Part shown: positions 20,318-29,363 of the stretch, one piece after another
Numbering within the stretch: the stretch's first letter is position 1
Layout: the number at the start of each line of letters is the position of its first letter
Origin: Pararhizobium sp. IMCC21322
GTDB lineage: Bacteria > Pseudomonadota > Alphaproteobacteria > Rhizobiales > GCA-2746425
Direction: 5' to 3'
Assembly (NCBI RefSeq): GCF_030758295.1
Contig: NZ_CP132335.1
Coordinates: forward strand, 2,332,412-2,396,411
Length of the DNA stretch: 64,000 nt
Made by a program: the position numbers and the translations under genes
The notes under the pieces: generated by a model
Told to the model about the DNA's origin: nothing
What the model saw: the letters and a program-made list of their open reading frames with translations, nothing else
Databases searched by the model: none

Positions 20318-21568
20318 CTATTCAACAATCTCTGCCGTCTCTACAACGGCGTGAAACAACACATCGGCACCGGCTTTGGCCCATTCCGGCGAAATCTCTT
20401 CCGCCTCATTGTGGGAAAGACCATCTACGCAAGGGCACATGACCATGGCCGTTGGTGCCACACGGTTGATCCAGCAGGCATCATGCCCGGCACCAGAAAT
20501 CAGATCACGATGGCTGTAGCCAAGCCGCTCGGCGGCATTGCGCACAGCCGTTACGCATGTCTCGTCAAAGGTCACCGGATCAAACCCGCCAACTTTCTCG
20601 AATGCGATCTCAAGCCCCATGTCATCACAGATTTTCTGCGCGCCATCTTTCAGACGAGCTTCCATATCTTCAATCACAGCCAGTTGCGGAGACCGCAAAT
20701 CTACTGTGAACACTACTTTGCCGGGGATGACATTGCGGCTGTTGGGATAGACATCAATGTGGCCCGCGGCACCAACTGCATCGGGCTTGTGAGACCAGGC
20801 GACCTCATCAACCAGCTGCAGGACTTTGGCCATTCCCAGCCCTGCATTCTTGCGCATGGGCATCGGGGTTGAGCCCGTATGGCTTTCCTTGCCGGTGATG
20901 GTGATTTGCGTCCAGGAAAGGCCCTGACCGTGAGTCACAACACCAATATCCTTGCCTTCAATTTCAAGAATTGGCCCTTGTTCAATATGCAGTTCAAAGA
21001 ACGCGTGCATTTTTCTGGCACCGACTTCTTCTTCGCCGCGCCAGCCAATGCGTTTCAACTCGGTGCCGAAGGTTTTTCCCTCTGCATCAGTCCGCTCATA
21101 GGCCCAATCCTGGGTGTGCATGCCTGCAAACACGCCTGAGGCAAGCATGGCGGGCGCAAAGCGTGTGCCTTCCTCATTGGTCCAGTTTGTCACTACAATC
21201 GGGTGTTTGGTTTTCATGTCCAGATCATTGAGGGTACGGACAATTTCCAGACCGGCCAGCACGCCCAATACGCCATCATATTTGCCACCAGTTGGCTGCG
21301 TATCCAGATGCGAGCCCACATAGACGGGCAGCGCATCCGGGTCCGTTCCTTCACGGCGCATGAACATGTTGCCCATCTGGTCAATCCCCATGGTCAGGCC
21401 GGCTTCAATGCACCATTTGTGAAACAGGATGCGCCCTTCGCCATCTTCATCGGTCAGGGTTTGCCGGTTGTTTCCACCAGCAATTCCGGGACCGATTTTG
21501 GCCATTTCCATCAGCATATCCCAAAGCCGATCGCCGTTGATCTTCAGATTATCACTTGGTGCTGCCAT
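20318..21568 (-). CDS. N-carbamoyl-beta-alanine amidohydrolase (Zn-dependent M20 family)
   Basis: It converts N-carbamoyl-beta-alanine to beta-alanine, CO2 and ammonia. The metal and catalytic motifs are GSHLDTQPTGGKYDGVLG (about residues 85-102) and NEEGTRFAPAML, with ELHIEQGP and the C-terminal GAGHDACWI. The family also contains allantoate amidohydrolases and L-carbamoylases, and sequence alone does not separate them; the position between hydA and mmsA decides. The open frame extends to 21736 inside mmsA. ATG 21568 (MAAPSDNLKING) gives the usual 416 residues and a 29-bp gap. Confidence 0.9.
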   Translation of the reverse strand: MAAPSDNLKINGDRLWDMLMEMAKIGPGIAGGNNRQTLTDEDGEGRILFHKWCIEAGLTMGIDQMGNMFMRREGTDPDALPVYVGSHLDTQPTGGKYDGVLGVLAGLEIVRTLNDLDMKTKHPIVVTNWTNEEGTRFAPAMLASGVFAGMHTQDWAYERTDAEGKTFGTELKRIGWRGEEEVGARKMHAFFELHIEQGPILEIEGKDIGVVTHGQGLSWTQITITGKESHTGSTPMPMRKNAGLGMAKVLQLVDEVAWSHKPDAVGAAGHIDVYPNSRNVIPGKVVFTVDLRSPQLAVIEDMEARLKDGAQKICDDMGLEIAFEKVGGFDPVTFDETCVTAVRNAAERLGYSHRDLISGAGHDACWINRVAPTAMVMCPCVDGLSHNEAEEISPEWAKAGADVLFHAVVETAEIVE

Positions 21569-21597
21569 ATCTGCCGCCTCGAGTTTGGGTTGCCGGT

Positions 21598-23091
21598 TTA
21601 CATTGTCGGGAAATTGAAGATCGCACCTTCCTTGATACCATCGGGCCAGCGGCTGGTGACCGTTTTGAGACGGGTATAGAACCGGATGCCTTCTGGACCG
21701 TAGATTGAGTGATCTCCAAACAGAGACCGTTTCCAACCACCAAAGGAGTGGTAGGCAACGGGAACCGGGATCGGCACATTGATACCGACCATGCCAACTT
21801 CAATACTGTCAGCAAAGCTGCGCGCCGCATCACCATCGCGGGTGAAAATTGCGGTGCCATTGCCGAACTCATGCTCGTTGATCATTTTGGTCGCGGTTTC
21901 AAAACTGTCCGCACGCACCACGGACAAAACCGGTCCGAAAATCTCTTCCTTGTAGATCGACATGTCGGTCGTCACGCGGTCAAACAGGGTTCCACCGACA
22001 AAATAACCATTCTCATAGCCCTGCAGGCTAAGCCCACGGCCATCGACAACGAGCTCAGCGCCTTCTTTTTCGCCCGCATCAATATAGCCGACAACCTTGT
22101 CCTTGTGCTGCTGGGTCACAAGTGGACCCATATCAGCCTGAGCATCCGTAGCCGGGCCGATTTTGAGCGATTCAATACGTGGCTTCAAAGCTTCAACAAG
22201 CTTGTCTGCGATTGCATCACCCACGGGAACTGCGACGGAAATCGCCATGCAGCGCTCGCCAGCAGAGCCGTAACCGGCACCCATCAACGCATCGACCGTC
22301 TTGTCGATATCAGCATCCGGCATCACCACCATGTGGTTCTTGGCGCCACCAAGAGCCTGAACGCGCTTATTATTGGCCGTTCCGGTGTGATAGACATATT
22401 CGGCAATCGGCGTTGATCCGACGAAAGATACAGCCTTGATGTCCTTGTGGGTAAGGATTGCGTCCACAACTTCCTTGTCACCGTGAATGACATTCAGAAC
22501 GCCAGCTGGAAGACCGGCTTCCATGAAAAATTCCGCGATCATATTGACCGCTGTCGGGTCTTTTTCAGATGGTTTCAGAATGAAGCAATTGCCGCAGGCA
22601 ATCGCCATTGGATACATCCAGAGCGGCACCATGGCCGGGAAATTGAAAGGCGTAATACCGGCCACGATACCCAATGGCTGACGGTCGGAAAAACTGTCGA
22701 TGGATGGACCTACATTGCGGGAAAACTCGCCTTTCAAAAGGTGAGGAATGCCACAGGCAAAATCCACAACTTCCAAGCCGCGTTGCACTTCACCAAGCGC
22801 ATCATCATGGGTTTTGCCATGTTCGGCAGAAATAGCATCCGCAATCCGGTCAAAGTTCTGTTCAATCAGATATTTGACCTTGAACATCACTGCGGCACGT
22901 TTCAGCGGCGGCAAATTGGCCCATCCGGGAAGCGCAGCTTTTGCAGCTTCAACAGCCATGTCCAGTTCAGACGCGGATGAAAGACCAACCTCTCCATTCT
23001 GCTCCCCCGTTGCCGGGTTATAGAGCACCGCGGTGCGACCGCTTTGGCTGATGTGGGGTTTGCCACCAATAATATTATTTACGCGTGCCAT
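21598..23091 (-). CDS. mmsA: CoA-acylating (methyl)malonate-semialdehyde dehydrogenase
   Basis: This 497-residue aldehyde dehydrogenase oxidatively decarboxylates malonate semialdehyde (from uracil) or methylmalonate semialdehyde (from thymine) to acetyl- or propionyl-CoA. The nucleophilic Cys lies in YGSAGERCMAIS. Signature regions GITPFNFPAMVPLWM and FVGSTPIAEYVY are of the MmsA type rather than generic ALDH. It sits 12 bp after the aminotransferase, which supplies its substrate. Confidence 0.95.
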   Translation of the reverse strand: MARVNNIIGGKPHISQSGRTAVLYNPATGEQNGEVGLSSASELDMAVEAAKAALPGWANLPPLKRAAVMFKVKYLIEQNFDRIADAISAEHGKTHDDALGEVQRGLEVVDFACGIPHLLKGEFSRNVGPSIDSFSDRQPLGIVAGITPFNFPAMVPLWMYPMAIACGNCFILKPSEKDPTAVNMIAEFFMEAGLPAGVLNVIHGDKEVVDAILTHKDIKAVSFVGSTPIAEYVYHTGTANNKRVQALGGAKNHMVVMPDADIDKTVDALMGAGYGSAGERCMAISVAVPVGDAIADKLVEALKPRIESLKIGPATDAQADMGPLVTQQHKDKVVGYIDAGEKEGAELVVDGRGLSLQGYENGYFVGGTLFDRVTTDMSIYKEEIFGPVLSVVRADSFETATKMINEHEFGNGTAIFTRDGDAARSFADSIEVGMVGINVPIPVPVAYHSFGGWKRSLFGDHSIYGPEGIRFYTRLKTVTSRWPDGIKEGAIFNFPTM

Positions 23092-23103
23092 TTTATAATT
23101 TCC

Positions 23104-24432
23104 TTACGCTGCGTCTTTCAACACGCCGGACAGCGTGTCGATAAGTTCATCAATATGGGATTTTTCAACAATGAGTGGTGGTGACAGGGCAATGATATCA
23201 CCCGTCGTGCGGATTAGAAGGTTGCGTTCATAGGCTTCCAGGAAGCAGGAGAATGCACGCTTTGTGGGTTCCCCTGCAATCGGTTCCAGCTCAATAGCAC
23301 CGATGAGGCCAATATTGCGGATATCTATGACATGCGGCAGGCCTTTCAGTGAATGCAGCGCATCTTCCCAATATTGTCCAAGCTCCTGACCTTTTTGAAA
23401 CAATCCTTCTTCCTCATAGGTATCAAGCGCGCCCAAAGCGGCTGCAGCCGCCATGGGATTTCCTGAATAGGTATAACCATGGAAGAACTCGATCATATGC
23501 GGTGGGCCTTGCATGAAAGCCTCGTAAATATGGTCTTTTACAAATACCGCCCCCATGGGGATGACGCCGCTCGTCAAACCCTTGGCTGTAATCACAATAT
23601 CCGGTGTGACGCCAAAATGCTGAACGGCAAAGGGCGATCCAAGTCGCCCAAAACCGGTGATAACTTCATCAAAAATAAGCAGAATACCGTGCTTGTCGCA
23701 AATATCTCGCAGCCGCTGCAAATAGCCCTGAGGCGGTATCAAAACACCGGTTGATCCGGCTACAGGCTCGACGATAACGGCTGCCACCGTGGAAGGGTCG
23801 TGCAATGTGCATATCCGTTCCAGTTCATCAGCCAGATCAGCGCCATGTTCCGGAATGCCGCGCGTAAATGCGTTTTTTTCGATATCATGGGTGTGGGCCA
23901 GGTGATCAACCCCGGTCAGCAATGTACCGAACATCTTGCGGTTCGAAACGATACCCCCAACCGATATGCCACCGAAATTCACGCCATGATAACCGCGTTC
24001 GCGGCCAATCAGACGGAACCGTGATCCATCGCCATTCACACGGTGGTAGGCGAGGGCAACTTTCAGAGCGGTTTCCACCGATTCAGATCCTGAATTGGTG
24101 TACATCACATGATTGATGTCATCTGGCATATAGTCGACGAGGCGCTCCGCCAGTTCAAACGCTTTGGGATGGCCCATCTGAAACGCTGGCGCATAGTCCA
24201 ATTCTGCAGCCTGTTTCTGAATGGCTTCGGTGATCTTCGGGCGGCAATGGCCAGCATTCACGCACCACAGACCCGCAGTGCCATCCAGCACTTCCCGCCC
24301 GTCGGCGGTCACGTAATGCATGTCTTTGGCTCCAACGAACATGCGCGGAGATTCCTTGAATTGCCGATTGGCCGTAAACGGCATCCAAAAAGCTTCAAGG
24401 CTGTTATTCTTGTTGGGTGTTTGAATATTCAT
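23104..24432 (-). CDS. Class III omega-aminotransferase, probable beta-alanine:pyruvate transaminase
   Basis: A PLP enzyme of about 442 residues. The Schiff-base Lys is in ITAKGLTSGVIPMGAV, the PLP phosphate region is NSGSESVETALKVA, and LIFDEVITGFGRLG holds the ring-binding Asp. In this operon it should transaminate beta-alanine or beta-aminoisobutyrate to the semialdehyde used by MmsA. An in-frame GTG lies at 24444, but ATG 24432 with GGGGAG 11 bases upstream is preferred. It is the first gene of the minus-strand operon, behind the RutR-like operator. Confidence 0.9.
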   Translation of the reverse strand: MNIQTPNKNNSLEAFWMPFTANRQFKESPRMFVGAKDMHYVTADGREVLDGTAGLWCVNAGHCRPKITEAIQKQAAELDYAPAFQMGHPKAFELAERLVDYMPDDINHVMYTNSGSESVETALKVALAYHRVNGDGSRFRLIGRERGYHGVNFGGISVGGIVSNRKMFGTLLTGVDHLAHTHDIEKNAFTRGIPEHGADLADELERICTLHDPSTVAAVIVEPVAGSTGVLIPPQGYLQRLRDICDKHGILLIFDEVITGFGRLGSPFAVQHFGVTPDIVITAKGLTSGVIPMGAVFVKDHIYEAFMQGPPHMIEFFHGYTYSGNPMAAAAALGALDTYEEEGLFQKGQELGQYWEDALHSLKGLPHVIDIRNIGLIGAIELEPIAGEPTKRAFSCFLEAYERNLLIRTTGDIIALSPPLIVEKSHIDELIDTLSGVLKDAA

Positions 24433-24593
24433 GGCGTCCCGCACTCCCCAAATCTATAGCACCGACCAGAAAGCCCCAGAGGCCCCAGAAGAAGACCTCC
24501 AAGACCCACTAAGAGAACTCCGTCACACCATCTGGCCGCGCAAACGTCCGTTTGACATTGTGGCTGGCACGCCGTTAGGTGAAACCGAAATTT

Positions 24594-24609
24594 CTGACCA
24601 ATTGGTCAA
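24594..24609. promoter_or_regulatory. RutR-type operator between the catabolic operon and rutR
   Basis: The perfect 14-bp palindrome TGACCAATTGGTCA (24595-24608), followed by A, matches the known RutR consensus TTGACCAnnTGGTCAA at 15 of the 16 positions (the two central ones being unspecified). It lies 162 bp upstream of the aminotransferase start and 137 bp upstream of divergent rutR. RutR is known to release this site on binding uracil or thymine. The exact promoters are not resolved. Confidence 0.85.
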
Positions 24610-24620
24610 ATGAGACGTTA

Positions 24621-24660
24621 GACACAATCGGAAAAGCCCACAAGCCCTTTCCATTGTGTC
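24621..24660. other. Imperfect inverted repeat in the rutR 5' region
   Basis: GACACAATCGGAAA and TTTCCATTGTGTC form a 13-bp stem with one bulged base around a 13-base loop. It sits 12 bp past the RutR operator on the rutR side. It has no T-tract, so it is not a standard terminator. It may be a second operator or an RNA hairpin in the rutR leader. Confidence 0.5.
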
Positions 24661-24745
24661 AATTGAAGGTATTGCTGCAAACCAAAAGCAGGTGTGAGAA
24701 AAACAGCAATGCAGTGGCCCTTGGGAGAAGCAGGTACGCGTATTT

Positions 24746-25417
24746 ATGGATTTGGACGAATCAGGATCGCGACCGGGGCAGGGGCCGGGTGATGATGTGA
24801 AGCCGCGCAAGGCTACCCGCATCCAGCTACGCAATCAGGAGCGCATTCTGGAAGGTGCTCTGAGCATCTTTGCATCAAGCGGGTTTCGTGGCGCGACCGT
24901 TGATGAATTGGCCAAAGCCTCTGGCATGACCAAGCCCAATCTCCTGTATTACTTCAGAAGCAAGAAAGCGCTTTACGTTGCGGTGCTGGAACTTGTGCTG
25001 GAGCGCTGGCTGGAACCACTGGAACAGCTTGACCCGGATGGCAATCCTGCGGAGCAGATTCTCACCTATATGCGTGCCAAGCTGGCCATGTCGAAAGAGC
25101 GACCGGAAGATTCACGTCTCTTTGCCAACGAAATTCTCAATGGCGCACCGATGCTGGGCACGGTGCTGCAAGGTCATTTGAAAGAACTGGTGGAACAAAA
25201 AGCTGCTGTGATCCGCCATTGGTGTGACACCGGACAGCTCAATCGGGTAGATCCCAACCACCTGATTTTCATGCTATGGGCGACAACCCAGCATTATGCG
25301 GATTTCGAGGTTCAGGTCGCCGCGCTGCTTGGCGAAAACAAGCGCGACAAGATTTATCAAGACGCAGCGACAACACTTGAAACCTTGTTTATGCATGGAT
25401 TGTTGCCACGCAAGTAA
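24746..25417 (+). CDS. rutR: TetR-family regulator RutR
   Basis: This 223-residue repressor has an N-terminal TetR helix-turn-helix (about residues 30-75: ILEGALSIFASSGFRGATVDELAKASGMTKPN, followed by LLYYFRSKKALY). The C-terminal ligand domain is of the RutR type (LLGENKRDKIYQDAATTLETLF). Context and the adjacent operator support pyrimidine sensing. It is divergent from the aminotransferase operon and convergent with the VOC gene, 27 bp away. Confidence 0.9.
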   Translation: MDLDESGSRPGQGPGDDVKPRKATRIQLRNQERILEGALSIFASSGFRGATVDELAKASGMTKPNLLYYFRSKKALYVAVLELVLERWLEPLEQLDPDGNPAEQILTYMRAKLAMSKERPEDSRLFANEILNGAPMLGTVLQGHLKELVEQKAAVIRHWCDTGQLNRVDPNHLIFMLWATTQHYADFEVQVAALLGENKRDKIYQDAATTLETLFMHGLLPRK

Positions 25418-25444
25418 TTGCAGATGAGTCCGCGGAGCGTGCTG

Positions 25445-25816
25445 CTATTCCGCCGGTTCCCACAATTCCACCGGATTGCCTTCCGGATCATGCAAGCGGG
25501 CAAACCGGCCATTGGGATAGGTTTCAGGATCGCGTTTCACGGCAATCCCGGCAGCCTCCAATTGCGACACCATGGCATCCATATCCGCGACGCGAAAATT
25601 GATCATCCAGTTTTGCTCAAGGCGTCCAAAATAGTCGGTGTCTGCCGCAAAGGGGGCGAATACTGTCGTCCCCTTTGCAGTCTGCCATGCTGGAGTGTCA
25701 TAATCTTTTGGAACTTCATCCACACCCAGATGCTCACGGTACCAGCTGGCCAGTGCGCCAGGGTCTTTCGCGCGAAAGAAAATGCCGCCTATGCCAGTGA
25801 CCGTCTGCCGGGACAT
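25445..25816 (-). CDS. VOC-superfamily (glyoxalase/dioxygenase fold) protein in the preTA operon
   Basis: A 123-residue single-domain protein with the paired beta-alpha-beta-beta-beta modules of the VOC fold: GIGGIFFRAKDPGALASWYREHLG at the start and RLHDPEGNPVELWEP at the end, where the final Glu would be a metal ligand. Chemistry is unknown. Its start lies 4 bp after the preA stop, so it is co-transcribed with pyrimidine reductase genes, but a role there is only inferred. ATG 25816 is preferred over 25837, which lies inside preA. Confidence 0.8.
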   Translation of the reverse strand: MSRQTVTGIGGIFFRAKDPGALASWYREHLGVDEVPKDYDTPAWQTAKGTTVFAPFAADTDYFGRLEQNWMINFRVADMDAMVSQLEAAGIAVKRDPETYPNGRFARLHDPEGNPVELWEPAE

Positions 25817-25820
25817 GAGA

Positions 25821-27152
25821 TTACTCCGCTGGTTCAATCGCCTTGGCCGGAATGAAGTTCGGCGATGAGGGGTTGTTCACATGGGTTGTCCAGTTGGCGT
25901 ACTCATCGGAAATCGGAGTGCTTGTGCGTGGATCAACACCTTCTGTCATCTCTTCCATGGTGATGCAGTTTTCGACCGGACAAACAACCACACAAAGATT
26001 ACAACCGACGCATTCCTCGTCAATCACCTCATAGTGGCGCTCGCCATCCAGCATGGAGGTGATCGCCTGATGCGATGTATCTTCACAGGCGATATGACAC
26101 CGTCCGCATTTGATGCACGAATCCTGATCAATGACAGCCTTGGTGATGTGGTTGAGATTGAGATACTGCCAATCGGTCACATTTGGCACGGCTTTGCCAA
26201 CGATCTCTTCAACGTCGATGAAGCCTTTTTCGTCCATATAGTCCGACAGGCCATCAATCATGTCTTCAACAATCTTGAAGCCATACGTCATGGCGGCCGT
26301 GCACACCTGTACATTGCCACAGCCAAGCGCAATAAATTCCACCGCATCACGCCAGGTCGTGACGCCACCAATGCCCGAGATCGGCAGTTTGGCGGTTTCA
26401 GGATCTGTTGCAATTTTTGACACCATATTGAGCGCAATCGGCTTGACCGCCGGACCGCAATACCCGCCATGAGTGCCTTTGCCATCAATGGTCGGCTCGG
26501 GTGCAAATGTATCGAGATTTACGCTCATGATTGAGGTGATGGTGTTGATCAATGAGACTGCATCAGCACCGCCTGCATTGGCGGCACGGGCGGCTGTGCG
26601 GATATCTGAAATATTGGGTGTCAGCTTCACGATCACCGGCATATTGCTGTATTGCTTACACCAGCGGGTGACCATTTCCACATATTCTGGGACCTGTCCA
26701 ACAGCTGCACCCATGCCGCGTTCCGACATGCCGTGAGGACAACCAAAATTCAGTTCAATGCCATCAGCTTCAGTGTCTTCCACCCGCTTCAGAATATTGA
26801 TCCAGTTGCTCTCTTCACACGGCACCATCAATGACACGACCATGGCCCGATCCGGCCAGTCGCGTTTCACTTCCTTGATTTCGCGCAGATTGACGTCCAG
26901 TGGCCGGTCGGTGATCAGCTCAATATTGTTGAGGCCGATGAGGCGACGGTCATTGGACCAGGTAGCGCCATAGCGCGGCCCGTTGACGTTGACGATGGCC
27001 GGGTCTTCCCCCAGCGTTTTCCAGACAACACCACCCCAACCGGCTTTGAAAGCCCGGACGACATTATAGGCTTTGTCCGTTGGCGGCGCGGAAGCCAGCC
27101 AAAACGGGTTAGGGGACTTGATACCAACAAAATTGCTTCGAAGATCTGCCAT
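25821..27152 (-). CDS. preA: NAD-dependent dihydropyrimidine dehydrogenase subunit PreA
   Basis: PreA reduces uracil and thymine to their dihydro forms, with PreT. The FMN-dependent TIM barrel covers about residues 1-320, with NFGCPHGMSERGMGAA and GIGGVTTWRDA. Two [4Fe-4S] motifs close the protein: CIKCGRCHIACEDTSH and CVGCNLCVVVCPVENC. Length 443 is slightly longer than E. coli PreA owing to the C-terminal tail. It lies 11 bp after preT. Confidence 0.95.
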   Translation of the reverse strand: MADLRSNFVGIKSPNPFWLASAPPTDKAYNVVRAFKAGWGGVVWKTLGEDPAIVNVNGPRYGATWSNDRRLIGLNNIELITDRPLDVNLREIKEVKRDWPDRAMVVSLMVPCEESNWINILKRVEDTEADGIELNFGCPHGMSERGMGAAVGQVPEYVEMVTRWCKQYSNMPVIVKLTPNISDIRTAARAANAGGADAVSLINTITSIMSVNLDTFAPEPTIDGKGTHGGYCGPAVKPIALNMVSKIATDPETAKLPISGIGGVTTWRDAVEFIALGCGNVQVCTAAMTYGFKIVEDMIDGLSDYMDEKGFIDVEEIVGKAVPNVTDWQYLNLNHITKAVIDQDSCIKCGRCHIACEDTSHQAITSMLDGERHYEVIDEECVGCNLCVVVCPVENCITMEEMTEGVDPRTSTPISDEYANWTTHVNNPSSPNFIPAKAIEPAE

Positions 27153-27163
27153 GGTCTGTCTCC

Positions 27164-28513
27164 CTACGCTTTCAGGATTGAGTTGATGTGTTCAGCGGCA
27201 ATCTTACCGTCTTCAACGGCAATAACAGTCAGATCATCGCCATCGGAAATACAGTCGCCTCCTGCCCAGACATCAGGCAGGTTAGTCTTGCGGTTTTCAT
27301 CGACGCGAATGCGGCCATGCTCCAATTCGACTTCGGAAAAATCGGACCCCAGTTCTGCGCCGTGCAATGTCTGACCAATCGCTTTGAAAACCATATCGGC
27401 TTCCAGGGTGAAGGTTTCACCCGTGCCGAAAAGCTTGCCATTGTCGTCCTGCATGGTTTCAAAGGTGATGGCTCGCACCGAGCCATTGGCAACCAGTTCT
27501 TTGGGCGCCGCATAAGTGCGGATGGACACACCCGTTGTTTGCGCAAATTTCTGTTCCTTGGCGCTGGCATTCATACGATCCTGCCCGCGCCGATAGACGA
27601 TTGTAACGTCCTGGGCACCCAGACGCTTGGTCTGGTTGGCAATATCGGTGGCTGTCATGCCGCCGCCAATCACCACGATCTTGCGGCCTACCGGCAGTGT
27701 GCCAAGCTGGTCGGCCTGTCGCAGATCTTCAATGTAGCTGACAGCGTCGATCACGCCATCGGCGTCTTCTCCGGAAAGGCCAAGGGCGTTGACACCGCCA
27801 AGACCGGCCCCAAGAAACACAGCGTCATAATCGTTGCGCAATTGAGACAAGGTTACATCACGGCCCAGCGCTTTACCGGTTTCGAGAGTGATGCCGCCAA
27901 TGCCGAGGACGAAATCAACTTCCGCCTGAGCGAAATCCTCAGTCGTTTTATAAGCGGCAATGCCATATTCGTTGAGGCCGCCCGGTTTTTCCTTCGCATC
28001 AAACAGCACGACATCATGTCCATGGCTGGCAAGGCGATGGGCGCAGGACAGGCCGGCAGGACCAGCACCAACCACGGCAATTTTCTTGCCTGTTGGCGCC
28101 GCGCGCTCAAACGGCTGGGGCTTGTGGGCCATAAAGTGATCGGTCGCGTAGCGTTGGAGCTGACCAATTTTGACCGGCTTTCCTTCGGCAACTTCGCGTA
28201 CACAGAGTTCTTCACAGAGCTGCTCGGTCGGGCAGACTCTGGCGCACATGCCACCCAGAATGTTCTGCTCAAAAATCGTTTTGGCTGAGCCATCCGGATT
28301 ATCTGTCGCGATCTGACGGATGAATTGCGGAATATCAATGGATGTGGGGCAGGCCTGGATGCAGGGCGCATCGTAGCAGAAATAGCAGCGCTCTGATTCA
28401 ACAAAGGCCTCGCGCTTATTCAGAAGAGGGTAGGCGTCCGAGAAGTTTCTGACATAGTCGTCAGCATCCAGTCGCCCGGCTTTGATGTCTGCTTCCTGTC
28501 CGTTTTCTGCCAT
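27164..28513 (-). CDS. preT: NAD-dependent dihydropyrimidine dehydrogenase subunit PreT (FAD, Fe-S)
   Basis: PreT passes electrons from NAD(P)H through FAD and Fe-S clusters to PreA. The N-terminal cysteine motifs are CYFCYDAPCIQACPTSID and CARVCPTEQLCEELC. The FAD site is GAGPAGLSCAHRLASHG and the NAD site GGGMTATDIANQTKRLG, ending with WAGGDCISDG. The frame extends to 28579, but ATG 28513 (MAENGQEAD) has GGAGAGG six bases upstream and gives 449 residues. It is first in the preT-preA-VOC operon, behind a RutR-like site. Confidence 0.94.
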   Translation of the reverse strand: MAENGQEADIKAGRLDADDYVRNFSDAYPLLNKREAFVESERCYFCYDAPCIQACPTSIDIPQFIRQIATDNPDGSAKTIFEQNILGGMCARVCPTEQLCEELCVREVAEGKPVKIGQLQRYATDHFMAHKPQPFERAAPTGKKIAVVGAGPAGLSCAHRLASHGHDVVLFDAKEKPGGLNEYGIAAYKTTEDFAQAEVDFVLGIGGITLETGKALGRDVTLSQLRNDYDAVFLGAGLGGVNALGLSGEDADGVIDAVSYIEDLRQADQLGTLPVGRKIVVIGGGMTATDIANQTKRLGAQDVTIVYRRGQDRMNASAKEQKFAQTTGVSIRTYAAPKELVANGSVRAITFETMQDDNGKLFGTGETFTLEADMVFKAIGQTLHGAELGSDFSEVELEHGRIRVDENRKTNLPDVWAGGDCISDGDDLTVIAVEDGKIAAEHINSILKA

Positions 28514-28537
28514 TTGACCTCTCCATTCGAAAAATAT

Positions 28538-28553
28538 TTTACCATTTGGACAA
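28538..28553. promoter_or_regulatory. RutR-like operator upstream of preT
   Basis: TTGTCCAAATGGTAAA (minus strand) matches TTGACCAnnTGGTCAA at all but two specified positions, 25 bp upstream of the preT ATG. It is weaker than the operator at 24594, but its placement beside the other pyrimidine operon supports it. Confidence 0.65.
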
Positions 28554-28664
28554 ATTTTTTTCCGATTGTCTAGTGGCAATAGCGCGCTGTTGTCGTTCGG
28601 TTTCCCTTGTCACGACCTTATTGCTTGGGTAAACCGGCGATATGCCGCTTTAAACAGGTCTGAT

Positions 28665-29363
28665 ATGAATCAGGATTTCTCAAAGACTCCAATGCTTTTG
28701 ACGCGCCGAACCCTTTTGCTGGGCTGCGCTGCGCTGGCCCTGTCCGCTTGCACGCCTGATGGGCTGGAAGTCGGTTTGTTGGATGATGATTATTACGCAA
28801 CCGCCTATGGTCCGAAGCCCGAGGAAGAGTTTCCGCTGGATGCTCTGGAAGTTGCAGGAAAAGCAGACAAGCGCCTTTACAGGCAGGTTGTGCGCTACAA
28901 AACCAAAGAAAAACCGGGCACAGTCGTGGTCGACCCGCTTAATCACTACCTCTATCTTGTTCATGAAAATGACTACGCGATGCGGTATGGCGTTGGTGTT
29001 GGCAAAGCTGGCATGGCCTGGTCTGGCCGCGCATATGTGGCTGGAAAACGCCGCTGGCCAAGTTGGCGTCCGCCAGAAGAAATGAAACAGCGTCGCCCGG
29101 AACTCAGGAAATATGGCCCTGAAGGCATGGCCGGAGGATTGGACAATCCGCTGGGTGCCCGCGCGCTCTATCTATTTGAGGGTGACGTGGACACGCTCTA
29201 CCGCATTCACGGGACGACGGACCCCAAATCCATCGGGAAATCGGTCTCCAGCGGATGTATCAGGATGTGGAATCACGATGTGATTGATCTTTACGAGCGG
29301 GTGAACAAATACACGGTCGTCGTCGTGTTGGGGCGGGAAACAAACTCCAAATCTGCCGCATGA
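28665..29363 (+). CDS. L,D-transpeptidase (YkuD) with lipoprotein-like signal
   Basis: YkuD enzymes form 3-3 cross-links in peptidoglycan or attach proteins to it. The catalytic motif is HGTTDPKSIGKSVSSGCIRM, with Cys the nucleophile near residue 206. The N-terminus RRTLLLGCAALALSAC ends in a lipobox-like LSAC, preceded by twin arginines, so it is an exported, probably lipid-anchored protein. ATG 28665 or 28692 are both plausible. It overlaps the glycerate kinase start (ATGA) with no evident functional link. Confidence 0.9.
   Translation: MNQDFSKTPMLLTRRTLLLGCAALALSACTPDGLEVGLLDDDYYATAYGPKPEEEFPLDALEVAGKADKRLYRQVVRYKTKEKPGTVVVDPLNHYLYLVHENDYAMRYGVGVGKAGMAWSGRAYVAGKRRWPSWRPPEEMKQRRPELRKYGPEGMAGGLDNPLGARALYLFEGDVDTLYRIHGTTDPKSIGKSVSSGCIRMWNHDVIDLYERVNKYTVVVVLGRETNSKSAA

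Noticed and set aside
19490-20872. 460-codon plus-strand open frame opposite hydA and the amidohydrolase
   Set aside because: It spans the boundary of two clear minus-strand genes, has no ribosome-binding site and no family features.
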